From: Haemophilus parahaemolyticus
GTDB lineage: Bacteria; Pseudomonadota; Gammaproteobacteria; Enterobacterales; Pasteurellaceae
NCBI RefSeq assembly: GCF_018373095.1
Contig: NZ_JAHAHT010000001.1
Coordinates: forward strand, 16,553-80,552
Reading direction: 5' to 3'
DNA: 64,000 bases
Below the pieces are notes generated by a model. It searched no databases, was not told the origin of the DNA, and saw only the letters and a program-made list of their open reading frames with translations. A program made the position numbers and the translations under genes. Of the stretch, positions 38,007 to 49,600 are shown in pieces. Positions within the stretch are counted from its first letter, which is position 1. The number at the start of each line of letters is the position of its first letter.

Positions 38007-41000
38007 TTACTTCATCGCCACACCTAACCACTTCACCATCTCTCTCATCCCAGCCTTTACGCTTCGCGTAATCCACTGCTTGGTCTTCATCAATGCGTCC
38101 AAGAGTGAAATAGTTGCTTGCTGGGTGGATGAAGTACCAACCGCAGACGGAAGCCGCTGGGTACATGGCATAACTTTCAGTTAAGCGCATACCGATGCGT
38201 TGTTCTACTCCCAGTAAATCCCAAATCAAGGCTTTTTCTGTGTGTTCTGGGCAACTTGGGTAGCCAGGGGCAGGGCGGATGCCCTGGTAGTTTTCGGAAA
38301 TTAAGCCTGCGTTGTCGAAGGTTTCATTAGAGTAGCCCCACACTTTGGTACGCAGTTCAAAATGCAGGTACTCCGCCATGGCTTCGGCTAAACGGTCGCC
38401 CACAGCTTGTAGCAAGATAGCGTTGTAGTCATCGCCTGCTGCTTTATAGCCTTCCACTAATTCCATTTCTTCAATACCCGCACAGACGGCGAACATCCCC
38501 ATCCAGTCTTTTTTGCCGCTTTCGCGATCGGCAATAAAGTCGCTTAAGGCAAAGTTAAACGGGCTTTTGCTGTTTTTGCCACGTTCGGTTTGTTGGCGTA
38601 AGCCGTAAGCGGTGCCGATTGGTTGTTTGCGTTCTTCATCAGCGAAAAGTACCACATCATCGCCCACACGTTCCGCAGGGAAAATACCTAAAATGCCACT
38701 TGGGTTGAGCTTGTGGTTTTGCTCTAATTCATCTAACACCATTTGGGCATCGTTCCACACTTTACGTGCTTCTTCGCCGCCTTCTGGGTAATCGAATGCA
38801 TCAGGGTAGCCGCCCATTAAGCCCCATACGCGGAAGAACGGTGACCAGTCGATAAATTTGCGCAGCTCGGCAATCGGCACGTTTTTATATTCCACAATGC
38901 CTGTCTGATTCGGCACTGGCGGCACATAATCCGCCCATTCGCCCTCGAAAGCACGCAAGCGGTTATTTCTTGCGTCTGAAATGCTAAGTTGCTTGCGTAA
39001 CGGTTTGCGGTTGGCGAAGGATTTTTGTATTTTCTCGTAATCCGCTTTGAACTGCTCCCACGACGTTGCACGGCTTTCTGGGTTCATCAAGGTGGCACAC
39101 ACCGTTACAGCACGGGAGGCGTTGGAGGTGTAAAACACGCCATGTTCTTTATATTTTGGATAAAGTTTAATCGCCGTGTGTTCTTTGGACGTGGTCGCCC
39201 CGCCGATCATTACTGGCAGATTTAAGCCTAAACGGGTCATTTCGCCTAAGAAATATTCCATTTCGTCCAAAGATGGCGTGATTAAACCACTTAGAGCGAT
39301 GATGTCTGCTTTTTCGTCGATAGCGGTTTGAATGATTTTGTCTGCTGGCACCATTACGCCCAAATCAATCACTTCAAAGTTATTACATTGCATCACTACG
39401 CTCACGATGTTTTTGCCGATGTCATGCACGTCGCCTTTTACCGTGGCGATCACCACTTTGCCGTTGCTTGATCCTTTCTGTTTAGTAGCATTGATGAATG
39501 GCTCTAAATAGGCGACCGATTGCTTCATCACACGTGCCGATTTCACCACTTGTGGTAGGAACATTTTTCCGTCACCGAATAAATCGCCTACTACGTCCAT
39601 GCCAGCCATCAACGGGCCTTCAATCACATCTAATGGACTTGGTAATGTTTGGCGAGCTTCTTCAGTATCTTCCACAATATGAGTAGTAATCCCTTTCACA
39701 AGAGCGTGTTTTAAACGTTCTTCCACTGGCCAAGTGCGCCATTCTGCGACAGAATCGACCGCACTTTCATCGTTGCCTTGGTTACGATATTTTTCCGCAA
39801 TATCGAGTAATTTTTCAGTTGCATCTGGGCTGCGGTTTAATACCGCATCTTCCACAATTTCACGTAATTCAGGATCGAGATCGTCATAAATGGCGAGCTG
39901 CACCGCATTTACGATCCCCATATCCATACCTTGTTTGATGGCATGATACAGGAATACAGCATGAATTGCCTCGCGCATCACGTTGTTTCCGCGGAAGGAA
40001 AAGGACACGTTTGATACTCCGCCCGAAATTTTGGCGTGTGGCAACAAGCGTTTAATGCGACCCGTGGCGTTGATAAAATCTACGTTGTAGTTGTTGTGTT
40101 CTTCAATACCCGTGCCGATGGCAAAAATATTCGGGTCGAAAATAATGTCTTCAGGTGGGAAGTTAAGCTGATCTACCAAAATACGATAGGCACGGGTACA
40201 GATTTCCACTTTACGCTCTTCGGTATCAGCTTGCCCACCACAACTGCCGCACCGTATTTACGCACCAATTTAGCCTGATGAATAAATTTTTCCTCGCCCT
40301 CTTTTAAGGAAATAGAGTTAACGATTGGTTTACCTTGTACTGATTGCAAACCCGCTTCAATCACTTCCCATTTGGAGGAGTCTATCATCACTGGTACTTT
40401 GGCTGCATCAGGTTCGGTCGCCATAATGTTGAGAAAACGGGTCATACATTTTTTACTGTCAAGCAAGGCTTCGTCCAGGTTTACGTCGATCACTTGTGCA
40501 CCGTTTTCTACTTGATCGATGGCAATTTCAATAGCTTCTGCGAATTTTTCTTCCTTGATTAAGCGTTTGAATTTTGCTGAACCTGTTACATTATTACGTT
40601 CGCCCACGTTCACAAACAGGCTTTTATCATCAATATTGATAGGTTCTAAACCTGATAAACGCATGGCAGTTTTGATTTCAGGGAGTTTACGTGGGGGAAC
40701 GCCCTCTACCGCCTCGGCAAAGGCTTTAATGTGCTCTGGTGTCGTACCACAACAACCTCCGATAATGTTTACAAAACCACTTTCAGCCCACTCTTTTAAG
40801 TGAGCAGCCATCTCTTCTGCCCCTAAATCATAACCACCAAAAGCATTTGGCAAGCCTGCATTCGGGTGAACGGAAACGTAGGTTTCGCTCACTTTGGAAA
40901 GTTGCTCGGCATATTGGCGAAGCTCTTTCGGACCAACGCACAGTTCAATCCGAAAGTCAGCGGTTTGGCGTGGCAAAGAGAGTTGTAGAAGGCTTCCGTA

Positions 41001-41674
41001 GTTTGTCCCGAAAGTGTACGTCCTGATGCATCAGTAATTGTGCCAGAAATCATAATCGGCAATTCTACGCCTATTTCCTCAAACACGTTTTCAATGGCGA
41101 ATACTGCTGCTTTGGCGTTGAGTGTATCGAAGATAGTTTCAATCATAATCAAATCAGCACCGCCCTCGATCAAACCGCGAGTCGCTTCCGAATAAGCTTC
41201 CACCAATTCCATAAAGGTTACGTTACGGAAGCCAGGGTCATTCACATCGGGCGAAATAGAAGCGGTACGGTTGGTTGGACCTAAAATCCCTGCCACATAG
41301 CGCGGCTTTTCAGGCGTGCTGAATTTATCCGCCGTCATTCTCGCCAATTTCGCCCCTGTAAAGTTCAGCTCATAAGCGACCGCTTACAGGTTGTAATCTG
41401 CCTGTGCAATGGTGGTGGAACTGAAGGTGTTAGTTTCAATAATATCCGTGCCCACCGCTAAGTATTTCTCGTGAATCGCCGAAATCAATAACGGCTGAGT
41501 AAGCGTGAGCAAGTCATTATTACCACGCAAATCAATCGTACTTTCCTTAAACTGCTCGCCCCTAAAATCGGCCTCGGTGAGTTTATATTTTTGGATCATC
41601 GTTCCCATTGCGCCGTCTAAAATCAGAATACGTTGTTCAAGGGATTGTTTAAGTTGAGCGATTTTATTGGTCAT
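38007..41674 (-). pseudogene. metH: Methionine synthase MetH (B12-dependent), inactivated by four lesions
   Basis: The reading frames together cover almost all of MetH: homocysteine domain (DGAMGTMIQ), folate domain, cobalamin domain (DVHDIGKN) and activation domain. Four lesions interrupt it. (1) A TAA at 41384-41386 replaces a codon after ADYNL, in frame with the continuation [13 protein letters not shown]. (2) Near 40933 one G is missing between NCAL and GPKELRQY. (3) Near 40234-40241 about 19 bp are lost, removing roughly MAFDE after AAVV. (4) Near 38037-38046 a frameshift in GAGAGATGG diverts the C-terminus; the other frame reads [10 protein letters not shown] and stops at 38007. The start is ATG 41674 ([21 protein letters not shown]). 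No met box is visible upstream. Confidence 0.93.
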
Positions 41675-41749
41675 AATTTGTTCCGTAAATCGGATTAATA
41701 ATGCGGGAATGATAGGCAGAAGGGAAAGAGGTGTCAAATAGGCAATAAA

Positions 41750-41779
41750 AAAGCTAGCGAAAATAAGTTCACTAGCTTT
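41750..41779 (-). terminator. recN terminator
   Basis: Stem AAAGCTAG / CTAGCTTT (41750-41757, 41772-41779) is followed on the minus strand by a T-run, just after the recN stop codon and ahead of metH. Confidence 0.75.
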
Positions 41780-41790
41780 CTTCAGTAGTT

Positions 41791-43485
41791 TCAATTCTTA
41801 TAGGTAGTGCTTTCTCTCGCCAAATCCAACATTTCCTGAGCATTCGCCAATACCGCATCAGTAATTTTGCTACCACCTAATAGATGAGCTAAAGCATTGA
41901 CTCGTTCTTGTTCAGAAAGCAAGCTCATCTGTGTTTCGGTCTGATTGTCTTTCACATATTTCTGTACGTTGAAATGTTGATGCCCGTGACTTGCCACTTG
42001 CGGTAAGTGGGTCACGCAAAGTACTTGGCATTTATTGCCTAATTGGCGTAATAATCTGCCTACAGTTGTAGCAGCAATACCACTAATTCCCACGTCCACT
42101 TCATCAAAAATAATAGTCGGTGTCGAAAGTTTATTCGCGGTTAAAACTTGTACGGCAAGAGAAATGCGCGAAAGCTCACCACCTGAAGCAATTTTAGCGA
42201 GAGGCTGCGCATTTTGTCCCAAGTTACTGCGTAAGTTAAACTCAACAAAATCTGCCCCATTTGGTGTGAGTTTTTTCATATCGTGCTGAATATCAATATA
42301 AAATTCGCCATTTTCCATCGAAAGAGCTTTGATTTGGCTAGTTACTTGTTCTGCCAATTTTTGAGCAGCAGATACTCGCTCTTGATAAATTTGTTCTGCT
42401 AACACTACACATTCACGGTATGCTTTTTTCTCATCTGCAATCAGTTGATCTTCGTTATCTTCAAAATCAACGAGTTTTTGTAGCTCATCTTGCAATACAC
42501 TATGATGTTGCCATAACTCATTTGGCGAAACATAGTGTTTTTTCGCTAGCGACATCGCACGAGAAATACGTTCATCCAATTCCGATAATAATTCAGGATC
42601 TTGCTCAATACTATCTGCCAATGCACGCACTTCCGAGCTTGCCTCTTGCACTTGAATCAAGGCTTCATTAAGCATATCAAGCGAAGATTGATAGTTTGCA
42701 TCCACATCCACCAAATCTTCCAAATATCGAATAGCGTTGTAAATCAGAGAATCAGCATTCGAATTATCATCACTCAATAAATCCAATACTGATTGCGACA
42801 TTTCAGTAAGCTCTTCAGAATTGGACAAACGAGTATGCGTCTCTTCCATTTCTTCAAATTCGCCCTCTTTAATATCGAATTCATCCAATTCATCTACCTG
42901 ATATTGCAACAACTGCTTACGAGCCTCATTCTCTTTGCATTGTTGGCGAAAGTTTTTCACTTGCTGATGTAATTTTCGCCATTTGTTGTACTGCTCTTGC
43001 ATCTTGCCAAGCAAGTTATGAATGCCCGCATAATTATCTACAAGCTCAAGCTGATACTCACTTTTCAACAGCAATTGTGGTGCGTGCTGACCGTTTAAGT
43101 GGATCAAATATTGCCCTAATTCACGTAATTGAGAAATCGGCAATGGACGGTTATTCACAAAAGCTTTCGAACGTCCTTCAAGGTTAATCATTCGGCGTAA
43201 AATACATTCGTGCGAATTCTCTTCATCTAGCAATTCATGATCTTTCAACCATAAATAGGCAGGGCTATTTGGCTGCATTTGGAAAGTTGCAGTGATATCG
43301 GCTTTATCTGCACCATTGCGGATCATGCTGCTCTCAGATCGATAACCCAAACAAAGCCCAAGGGCATCAATCGCAATGGATTTACCCGCCCCCGTTTCTC
43401 CAGTAATCACCGACATTCCTTCAGAAAGTTCAAGATTAAGATGGCGTACAATCGCGAAATTGTTGATAGTTAGTTGAGTAAGCAT
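41791..43485 (-). CDS. recN: DNA repair protein RecN
   Basis: This SMC-like ATPase acts in double-strand-break repair and is strongly SOS-induced in most bacteria. The 564-residue protein has the P-loop GETGAGKS (29-36), long coiled coils (about 150-360) flanking a central region, and the C-terminal signature [16 protein letters not shown] and Walker [13 protein letters not shown]. It has its own promoter with a LexA-like box and a terminator on its 3' side, so it is a single-gene unit separate from ptrA-recC upstream. Confidence 0.97.
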   Translation of the reverse strand: MLTQLTINNFAIVRHLNLELSEGMSVITGETGAGKSIAIDALGLCLGYRSESSMIRNGADKADITATFQMQPNSPAYLWLKDHELLDEENSHECILRRMINLEGRSKAFVNNRPLPISQLRELGQYLIHLNGQHAPQLLLKSEYQLELVDNYAGIHNLLGKMQEQYNKWRKLHQQVKNFRQQCKENEARKQLLQYQVDELDEFDIKEGEFEEMEETHTRLSNSEELTEMSQSVLDLLSDDNSNADSLIYNAIRYLEDLVDVDANYQSSLDMLNEALIQVQEASSEVRALADSIEQDPELLSELDERISRAMSLAKKHYVSPNELWQHHSVLQDELQKLVDFEDNEDQLIADEKKAYRECVVLAEQIYQERVSAAQKLAEQVTSQIKALSMENGEFYIDIQHDMKKLTPNGADFVEFNLRSNLGQNAQPLAKIASGGELSRISLAVQVLTANKLSTPTIIFDEVDVGISGIAATTVGRLLRQLGNKCQVLCVTHLPQVASHGHQHFNVQKYVKDNQTETQMSLLSEQERVNALAHLLGGSKITDAVLANAQEMLDLARESTTYKN

Positions 43486-43518
43486 GCTAAATACCTGTAT
43501 AAATAGTAACTTGTGTTA

Positions 43519-43549
43519 TATTACACTTGATTTAATATACAGTAAAGTG
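43519..43549 (-). promoter_or_regulatory. recN promoter with LexA-like box
   Basis: On the minus strand -35 TTTACT and -10 TAATAT are separated by exactly 17 bp. The spacer overlaps TTGATTTAATATACAG (43527-43542 on +), which resembles the LexA box CTG-N10-CAG with a perfect CAG half and TTG in place of CTG. Its position over the promoter fits SOS repression. It is an imperfect box, so binding is inferred. Confidence 0.5.
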
Positions 43550-43562
43550 TTTTTATACAATA

Positions 43563-43605
43563 AAAAAAGGCTAAGTTTTCAGGAATGATGCCACACTTAG
43601 CCTTT
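43563..43605 (-). terminator. ptrA terminator
   Basis: Arms AAAGGCTAAG (43566-43575) and CTTAGCCTTT (43596-43605) pair, with a T-run on the minus-strand side. It lies between ptrA and the recN promoter. Confidence 0.75.
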
Positions 43606-43606
43606 A

Positions 43607-43648
43607 ATATCTTAATAAAAGTATCTTAATAAAAGTATCTTAATAAAA
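43607..43648. repeat. 14-bp tandem repeat, three copies, at the ptrA 3' end
   Basis: Three consecutive copies of RTATCTTAATAAAA (43607-43620, 43621-43634, 43635-43648) run into the last codons and stop of ptrA. The stop codon at 43640-43642 is inside the third copy. Confidence 0.9.
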
Positions 43649-46594
43649 CTTCACTTCAAATGCTTTCTGAAGTTCTTCAACATTCTCCACTTTCTCAAAC
43701 CCCTGTGGTGAAATCGCATCTTTTGCTTTTATCTTCGTGCCCAATGCTTGGCTGATGAATACCAAACCTTGTTGCTCAATCACCGCGTTTTGATAGAACG
43801 CCAGAATGTCATTTTTCGTCAGATTTTTCACCGCCTGCATCAACTTCTCTTTACGATCGAATTGTTGATTGCCTCGTGCATAATCAAAACTAAAGTTTTC
43901 AAATTCTTGTGAAAGCGACTCAGGCTTTCTTTCCAATTTGTTTAATAAACTCTCTTTGAACTGATCAAATTCAGACTCACTTAAAGCGGTTAATTTTTGT
44001 AAGCTTTCTGCAAAAAAGCGTTCATTATGTTGCATAATCCCTTTCGGGCTCGTATTTGGACTTTGCACCATAAAACGAATACCTGATGTTTTGCCTACTT
44101 TTGCTTGAGTTGCATACACCACATAGCCTAATTGTTTATTAGTGCGTAAATCATCAAAATACCAGCGAGAAATAATATCTTTCAGCAACATCGCTCGCAC
44201 TTCGCCTGCCAACTCATCATAGCCTTTTGCCATATAAGCAATTGAGAGTGCATTATCTTCATTTGGTACAAATTTAATGGCATTTAATTTTTTTGTGCTT
44301 TGGTTAATATCTAAATAGCGATATTTAGCTAATTCACTATTATTATTTTTAGCTGTTTTTTCTAACTCAGAAATAATATTTTTAACTTGATTATCAGTAA
44401 AATTACCTACAGATAAAGCCCGCACACTTGTGGCTTTTGATAATAATTTCTCTCGAATAGATTGAATATCTTTTAACGTAATTTTGTCGATCATCTCACG
44501 CTGTTTATCCTCTTCAAAATAAGGATAACTAGAGAAATTCACAAAGATTTCATTTGCTTGATTTAAACTATTCGCTTTACGTTTTCCATCTAAGGCTTCA
44601 ATTAAACGCTGTTTCGCTTGCACTAAATATTTTTCATTTAATTCAAATTGACTAAATTGTTGCATTTTATCTTGCATTAACTGGGCCAAATGCTGTGTAT
44701 AACCTTCTGCCCGCAATGAAAAACCATTTTCAATTAACGATAACCCAGCCTCCATCCCTGCTACAGAAGATTGGAAATCCACTTTTGCTTGAGCTAATTC
44801 ATTCATATAACTCAAAATTGTCGCACTGATGCTTTCTTTTAAGCTATCTGTTCTTGGCGTAATCGAGAAATTAACAGCAATACGAGCTTTCGGATCATTA
44901 GCAAAATATTGGCTTGGCATCGCATAAAGTTGTGTCCCTTTTTCTTCCTCAATCAATTTCGGCAAAGTTCTTTTATCTTCTTTAATTAAAGAAAAGTCAG
45001 TAGTGAAATAAGGATTTAATTCAGGTAATTTGATTTCAGGGTTTTTACTGAAATCTAGCCATGCTTCTTTCTGTTCATCACTTATTTTTTCAATAGAGAA
45101 ACCCGCTTCAAAATAAGGCGATTTCTTATTAGTTTTTACATCATTACTAACCAATAAAATACGTGCATTATCGATATTCATTTCAGATAATTTTTCTTCA
45201 ATCGCTTTTTTATCCATATTTTCAACCAGATAATCTGCATCTAAAATATGTTCTAAAGGATAAAACAGCATTTGTTCTGCGAGCGCTTCAATATAATTTC
45301 CGTTTTTTTCAACTTGTAAATGAGCAAATTCTTGTTTTAGGCTCTCACGTATTTCATTAAAATAATTTTCTTGAATACCTTGTTTTTTTACTTTATCTAT
45401 TTGTTGTAAAATAAGCGAAATAATATTTTCTTTCTCTTTTAATCCTTTTTCAGTTAATGCAACATAAAAGGTAAAACTACCACGATTACGACTTACATTT
45501 GCTGTTGCTTGAGCAGAAATTCCACTATCTGATAAACCTTGCTTAATTAAATAATCTGATAAAGTGCCATCAGTATTATTATTAAAAATATAGGCTAAAT
45601 ATTCTCCTGTTTTATTTGCAAATTTGTCTTCATCATTTTGCATATCAAATGAAATAGCTAACATTTTCATTGGTTGAATAGGTTTATAAGAGATAAGTAC
45701 ACTCTTATCTTTATCTCTAAAAAGTGGAACATCTATTTTCGGGGCAATTAAATGTTTATTTTCCACTTTACCCAATGTTTTATCTGCTAATTTTGCTAAT
45801 TTCTCAATCGGTTGATTAGAATATAAAACCACTTTCATCAAATTTGCAGAATAATTTTTATGATAAAAATTCTCTAATTCTGTTTGTAATAAACTATTTG
45901 GTTTATCTGAAAGTGTTTCTTTATTTCCCACAGTGAATTTTGTAATTGGATGTGCAGGGTTAGAAGTAGCTAAATTAACGCTATTTAATAAATGTCCATC
46001 ACTTGATTTTGCACGCACCATTTCAGCATTCACTGCATTCACTTCTTTTTCCGCATTTTTCTTAGAAAGCAGTGGAAATGCGAGCGTATCAGCAAAGCGA
46101 GTAACTGCTTCATCGAATGCATCGTTATTTACTTCCAAATAATAAGCGGTACGATAAGCCGTAGTAGAAGCATTATTATAGCCCCCGTTTTTGTTTAAAA
46201 AGTTATCTAAGCTGTTGGTTTCTGGGAAGTTTTTTGATCCCATCAAGATCATATGTTCTAAATAATGTGCTAAACCTTGTTGAGAAATCGGATCTTCCAT
46301 CGAGCCAATGGGAATTGCCATCGATATTAAGGACTTATTCGCCTTTTCATCCGAAATCAATAATACCGTCATCCCATTATCTAATTTAATGCCTTGATAA
46401 ATGGCTTTATCATTCGGGCTTTTATTGATTTGTGTTTTAATCAATTTAAAGCCTAAATTAGTGTCAGTCTGTTCTTGAATAATAGCGGTCTGATTTTGAT
46501 TATTTTCTGCAAATGCAGTAGGTGTCACATTCAGTGCCAAAAATGTGGAAAGAATGGCATAACGAATAGTGTGATTTAATTGTGTTTTCTTCAT
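43640..46594 (-). CDS. ptrA: Pitrilysin-type M16 zinc protease (protease III)
   Basis: This periplasmic insulinase-family metalloprotease degrades small proteins and peptides. The 984-residue protein has a signal peptide (1-29, ending TAFA) and the inverted zinc motif HYLEH (110-114) with the third ligand Glu191, exactly at the family spacing. GGYNNASTTAYRTAYYLEV follows as in E. coli PtrA (962 residues). It lies 11 bp after recC, as in E. coli where the order is recC-ptrA-recB-recD. Here recB and recD are not downstream; recN follows instead. Confidence 0.94.
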   Translation of the reverse strand: MKKTQLNHTIRYAILSTFLALNVTPTAFAENNQNQTAIIQEQTDTNLGFKLIKTQINKSPNDKAIYQGIKLDNGMTVLLISDEKANKSLISMAIPIGSMEDPISQQGLAHYLEHMILMGSKNFPETNSLDNFLNKNGGYNNASTTAYRTAYYLEVNNDAFDEAVTRFADTLAFPLLSKKNAEKEVNAVNAEMVRAKSSDGHLLNSVNLATSNPAHPITKFTVGNKETLSDKPNSLLQTELENFYHKNYSANLMKVVLYSNQPIEKLAKLADKTLGKVENKHLIAPKIDVPLFRDKDKSVLISYKPIQPMKMLAISFDMQNDEDKFANKTGEYLAYIFNNNTDGTLSDYLIKQGLSDSGISAQATANVSRNRGSFTFYVALTEKGLKEKENIISLILQQIDKVKKQGIQENYFNEIRESLKQEFAHLQVEKNGNYIEALAEQMLFYPLEHILDADYLVENMDKKAIEEKLSEMNIDNARILLVSNDVKTNKKSPYFEAGFSIEKISDEQKEAWLDFSKNPEIKLPELNPYFTTDFSLIKEDKRTLPKLIEEEKGTQLYAMPSQYFANDPKARIAVNFSITPRTDSLKESISATILSYMNELAQAKVDFQSSVAGMEAGLSLIENGFSLRAEGYTQHLAQLMQDKMQQFSQFELNEKYLVQAKQRLIEALDGKRKANSLNQANEIFVNFSSYPYFEEDKQREMIDKITLKDIQSIREKLLSKATSVRALSVGNFTDNQVKNIISELEKTAKNNNSELAKYRYLDINQSTKKLNAIKFVPNEDNALSIAYMAKGYDELAGEVRAMLLKDIISRWYFDDLRTNKQLGYVVYATQAKVGKTSGIRFMVQSPNTSPKGIMQHNERFFAESLQKLTALSESEFDQFKESLLNKLERKPESLSQEFENFSFDYARGNQQFDRKEKLMQAVKNLTKNDILAFYQNAVIEQQGLVFISQALGTKIKAKDAISPQGFEKVENVEELQKAFEVKFY

Positions 46595-46605
46595 ATTTAT
46601 TTTTA

Positions 46606-49600
46606 TTATCCTTTATTTTTAGATTTTTGCATTAAATCAAACCAATCTAATGTCGTTTGGTGAATATGAGCATAATCTAATTTTTCACTTTGATTAAGAA
46701 TACGTCGTAGATAGATATTCTCATCATTATAACTTTCTGCAATTTCAATCAGTTTATTTTCACAATCTTTTTCGATATTTTCAGAAATGTTGTCAAAGTA
46801 ATTATCTAAACTTGAGGTCATTGCCAACTCAAATGTAACAAAACTGCGTAAATAGGCAGAAACATAATTTTCAAGCTGTTGCTTCGCTTGTTCTTTTTCT
46901 ATTTTATTAAAACTGAGTTGAGCTAACGCTTCGTTATTTAAATAATAGAAAACAGGTGAGTTTTCCTTTCCTGATAAAATTGAGACAAGATAATAAATCC
47001 AAAGTTTAATCACATCTTTATCTCGCAAACTACCCGTTCGCCATAGCACTATACTATTACCAAATAGATGCGGAATATTGCCGACAAGTTCGGTTTGATC
47101 GAGCGTTAAATTGATTTCAAGCACTTGACTATCTTGATTTAAATAACCAGCTAAACTTGAACGCATATCTTCAATCCGAGAATTTAATTCTTCTTGTTTT
47201 AATTTACCAAAATTCAGCACTAGCGAATTCCCTTTCAAATACTCTTTTGCAAAGAAATTGTCTATCTCTTCATTTTTGATATTCAATAACTCATCTAATA
47301 GAGCGTATTCATCTAAACGAGAAAGTGAAAAATGTTCAGTTTCTTCAATACTCTCTTCGCTTAAGCTAAAATTCACGCCTAATCGATGAGTAAAAAAATA
47401 ACGAGCAGGTGATTGAATAAAGCTAATCAGATCGTCTAATTCAATATATTTTGGCAACTCTACCTCATTAATAATTTGTTCTGAAATAAATTCTTTAACT
47501 CCATTACTATTCTGCACTAATGGCAACCATTCTTTATCATAAGAAAGATAATTTTCTTTAAAATTATTTGGACTAAATACCGTAATAGGATGGTTTTGAA
47601 TAAGTTGTGCTTTTTCTTCTAAATCAGAGTACTCAATTAAATAGTCCATTAATTGAGAAACTAATATTGATGGAAAATACTCTTTATTATTGACTAATGA
47701 TTGACCAATATAACTCATATAGAAAATATCTTGAGCAGAGAGCAATGCTTCTAAGAATAAATAACGGTCATCATCTCGTCTTGCACGGTCACCTTTTTGT
47801 GGATGATATTGCATTAAATCAAAACTATTGATTTGTTGCTGTCTTGGAAAATCTGCTTCATTCATTCCCAATAAACAAACTACTTTAAATGGAATAGCTC
47901 GCATTGGTAATAAAGTACAGAAATTTACTTTTCCTGCTAAAAATTGCAGATGGCTTTTTTGATAATTTAATTTCTCTTTAAAAATTGAGCCAATAATATC
48001 AATCGAAATAGGCTGATTATATTTTGTTTGTTCAATTAACGAATAGCATTTTTCAATTTCTTCGGAAATCAATAATAATGCGTTAGTCGTCGTTTCATTT
48101 TCTTGATAGAAATGATTGAGCACATATTCCAGCATTTCTTTCCATTTATCAATAGTATGACTTTCCTGTAAAAAATTCGCCCAATCGGTTAATTTTTCAA
48201 TAAAATCTGCTAAATAACCCACTTGTTCTGAAATCAAGCCATAACTTTCATTAAAAGCAATCGTATTCTGCCAAATACCACTCTCTTCTTTTAAGCTTGT
48301 ACCAAGCAATAAACGACTTAAACCATTTTCCCAAGAATTATAATTATCCCATTGTTCATTTTTCTGAATGGTGAGTTCTGCACGAATACCACTTGCTTTA
48401 ATCCAATTTCTTAATAAAACAATATCGTTTTCACGTAAATTAAATTTCTCACCTATTGCTTTAACGTCTAATAAATCTAATATTTCTTCTGCACTAAAAC
48501 GGCTCTCTTTCATTGAAAGCAGAGAAATAAAGCTAGAAAGAATAGGATCAACTTCACTGATTTTTTGGTCTGAAATTGTAAATGGAATATAACGTTTATC
48601 TTTCCCGCCTTTTTCATCTTTTTTATCATAACGAGAAAATACAGCTTGAATATAAGGGGCATATTGCTCAATATTCGGTGACATTACAATAATATCTTTT
48701 GCCGAGAGTGTTTTATTTTGTTCAAAAATATGAAGCAATTGATTATGTAAAATTTCAACTTCTCGTAAAATACTATGTGCTGAATGAATTTGAATAGAAT
48801 GATCTTGTTTGAAATCTAAATCAGGTTCGTTATGATACTCTAAAATTGCTTGCTTAATTTGGCTTAAATTATGGGCTTCAAAAGGTGGAATAAAACCCTC
48901 TATCACATCGTGTTCTTCTTCCACTAATTGTGCTAAGAAATCTCGCCCTTGTTTACCCCAAATTGCGAGTAGTTGATTACCTTGTTGTGCTAATAATGCA
49001 TCAATATCTTCTTGAGAGAGTTGTTGTTTTAATGCAAGTTTTTCTAATACACTATCTTCAATACTATCACCCCAATATTTTTCACTGGGGTTTAAAAAGA
49101 ATAAATGAATATCACAATGCTCACTTAATTTTCTTAATACAGCAAGCTGAGACGGTGGAAGCGAAGAAATACCAAAAACAAAAATACGTTTAGGCAATCT
49201 TTGTTGTTCTTCTTCAGTCAAATTATCTAATTTTTCAAAATATAAATTTTGTAAATAGGCACGGTGTGAGGTAGTAAATAAAAGTTCATCGTAATCCTTT
49301 TTAGTATCTTCAATCAATAAATTCCATAGAATACTTTGCCAAAGTACATTTTCGGCAATATCTTCTTCATTTTTTATTTTATTAGAAAAATGATGTTTAA
49401 TTTCATCAATAACTAATTGTTGATTATTCTTTTCCCAAGAAACTAACCAGTGTGGACGATAAACTAAATATTGGTCGAAAAGATCAGCAATTTTATTGGC
49501 TAATTGATAAAGGCGTAAATCCGAACCCTCTTTTTCAGATTTAAGATAAGCTCGTAAGGCACTAAAGCCTTCTTGCTCAAGTACATTCGGGATAATTCGC

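Noticed and set aside
40173..40976. Treating the metH pieces as separate genes
   Set aside because: Each piece continues the same MetH alignment with no missing domain, and the breaks are small lesions, so one pseudogene is the better description.
41675..41790. met box upstream of metH
   Set aside because: No 8-mer within two mismatches of AGACGTCT in tandem was found; the region contains the recN terminator and AT-rich sequence.
41384..41794. Extended metH N-terminus beginning [12 protein letters not shown]
   Set aside because: The first 40 codons run through the recN terminator and have no family match; the MetH start is at 41674.
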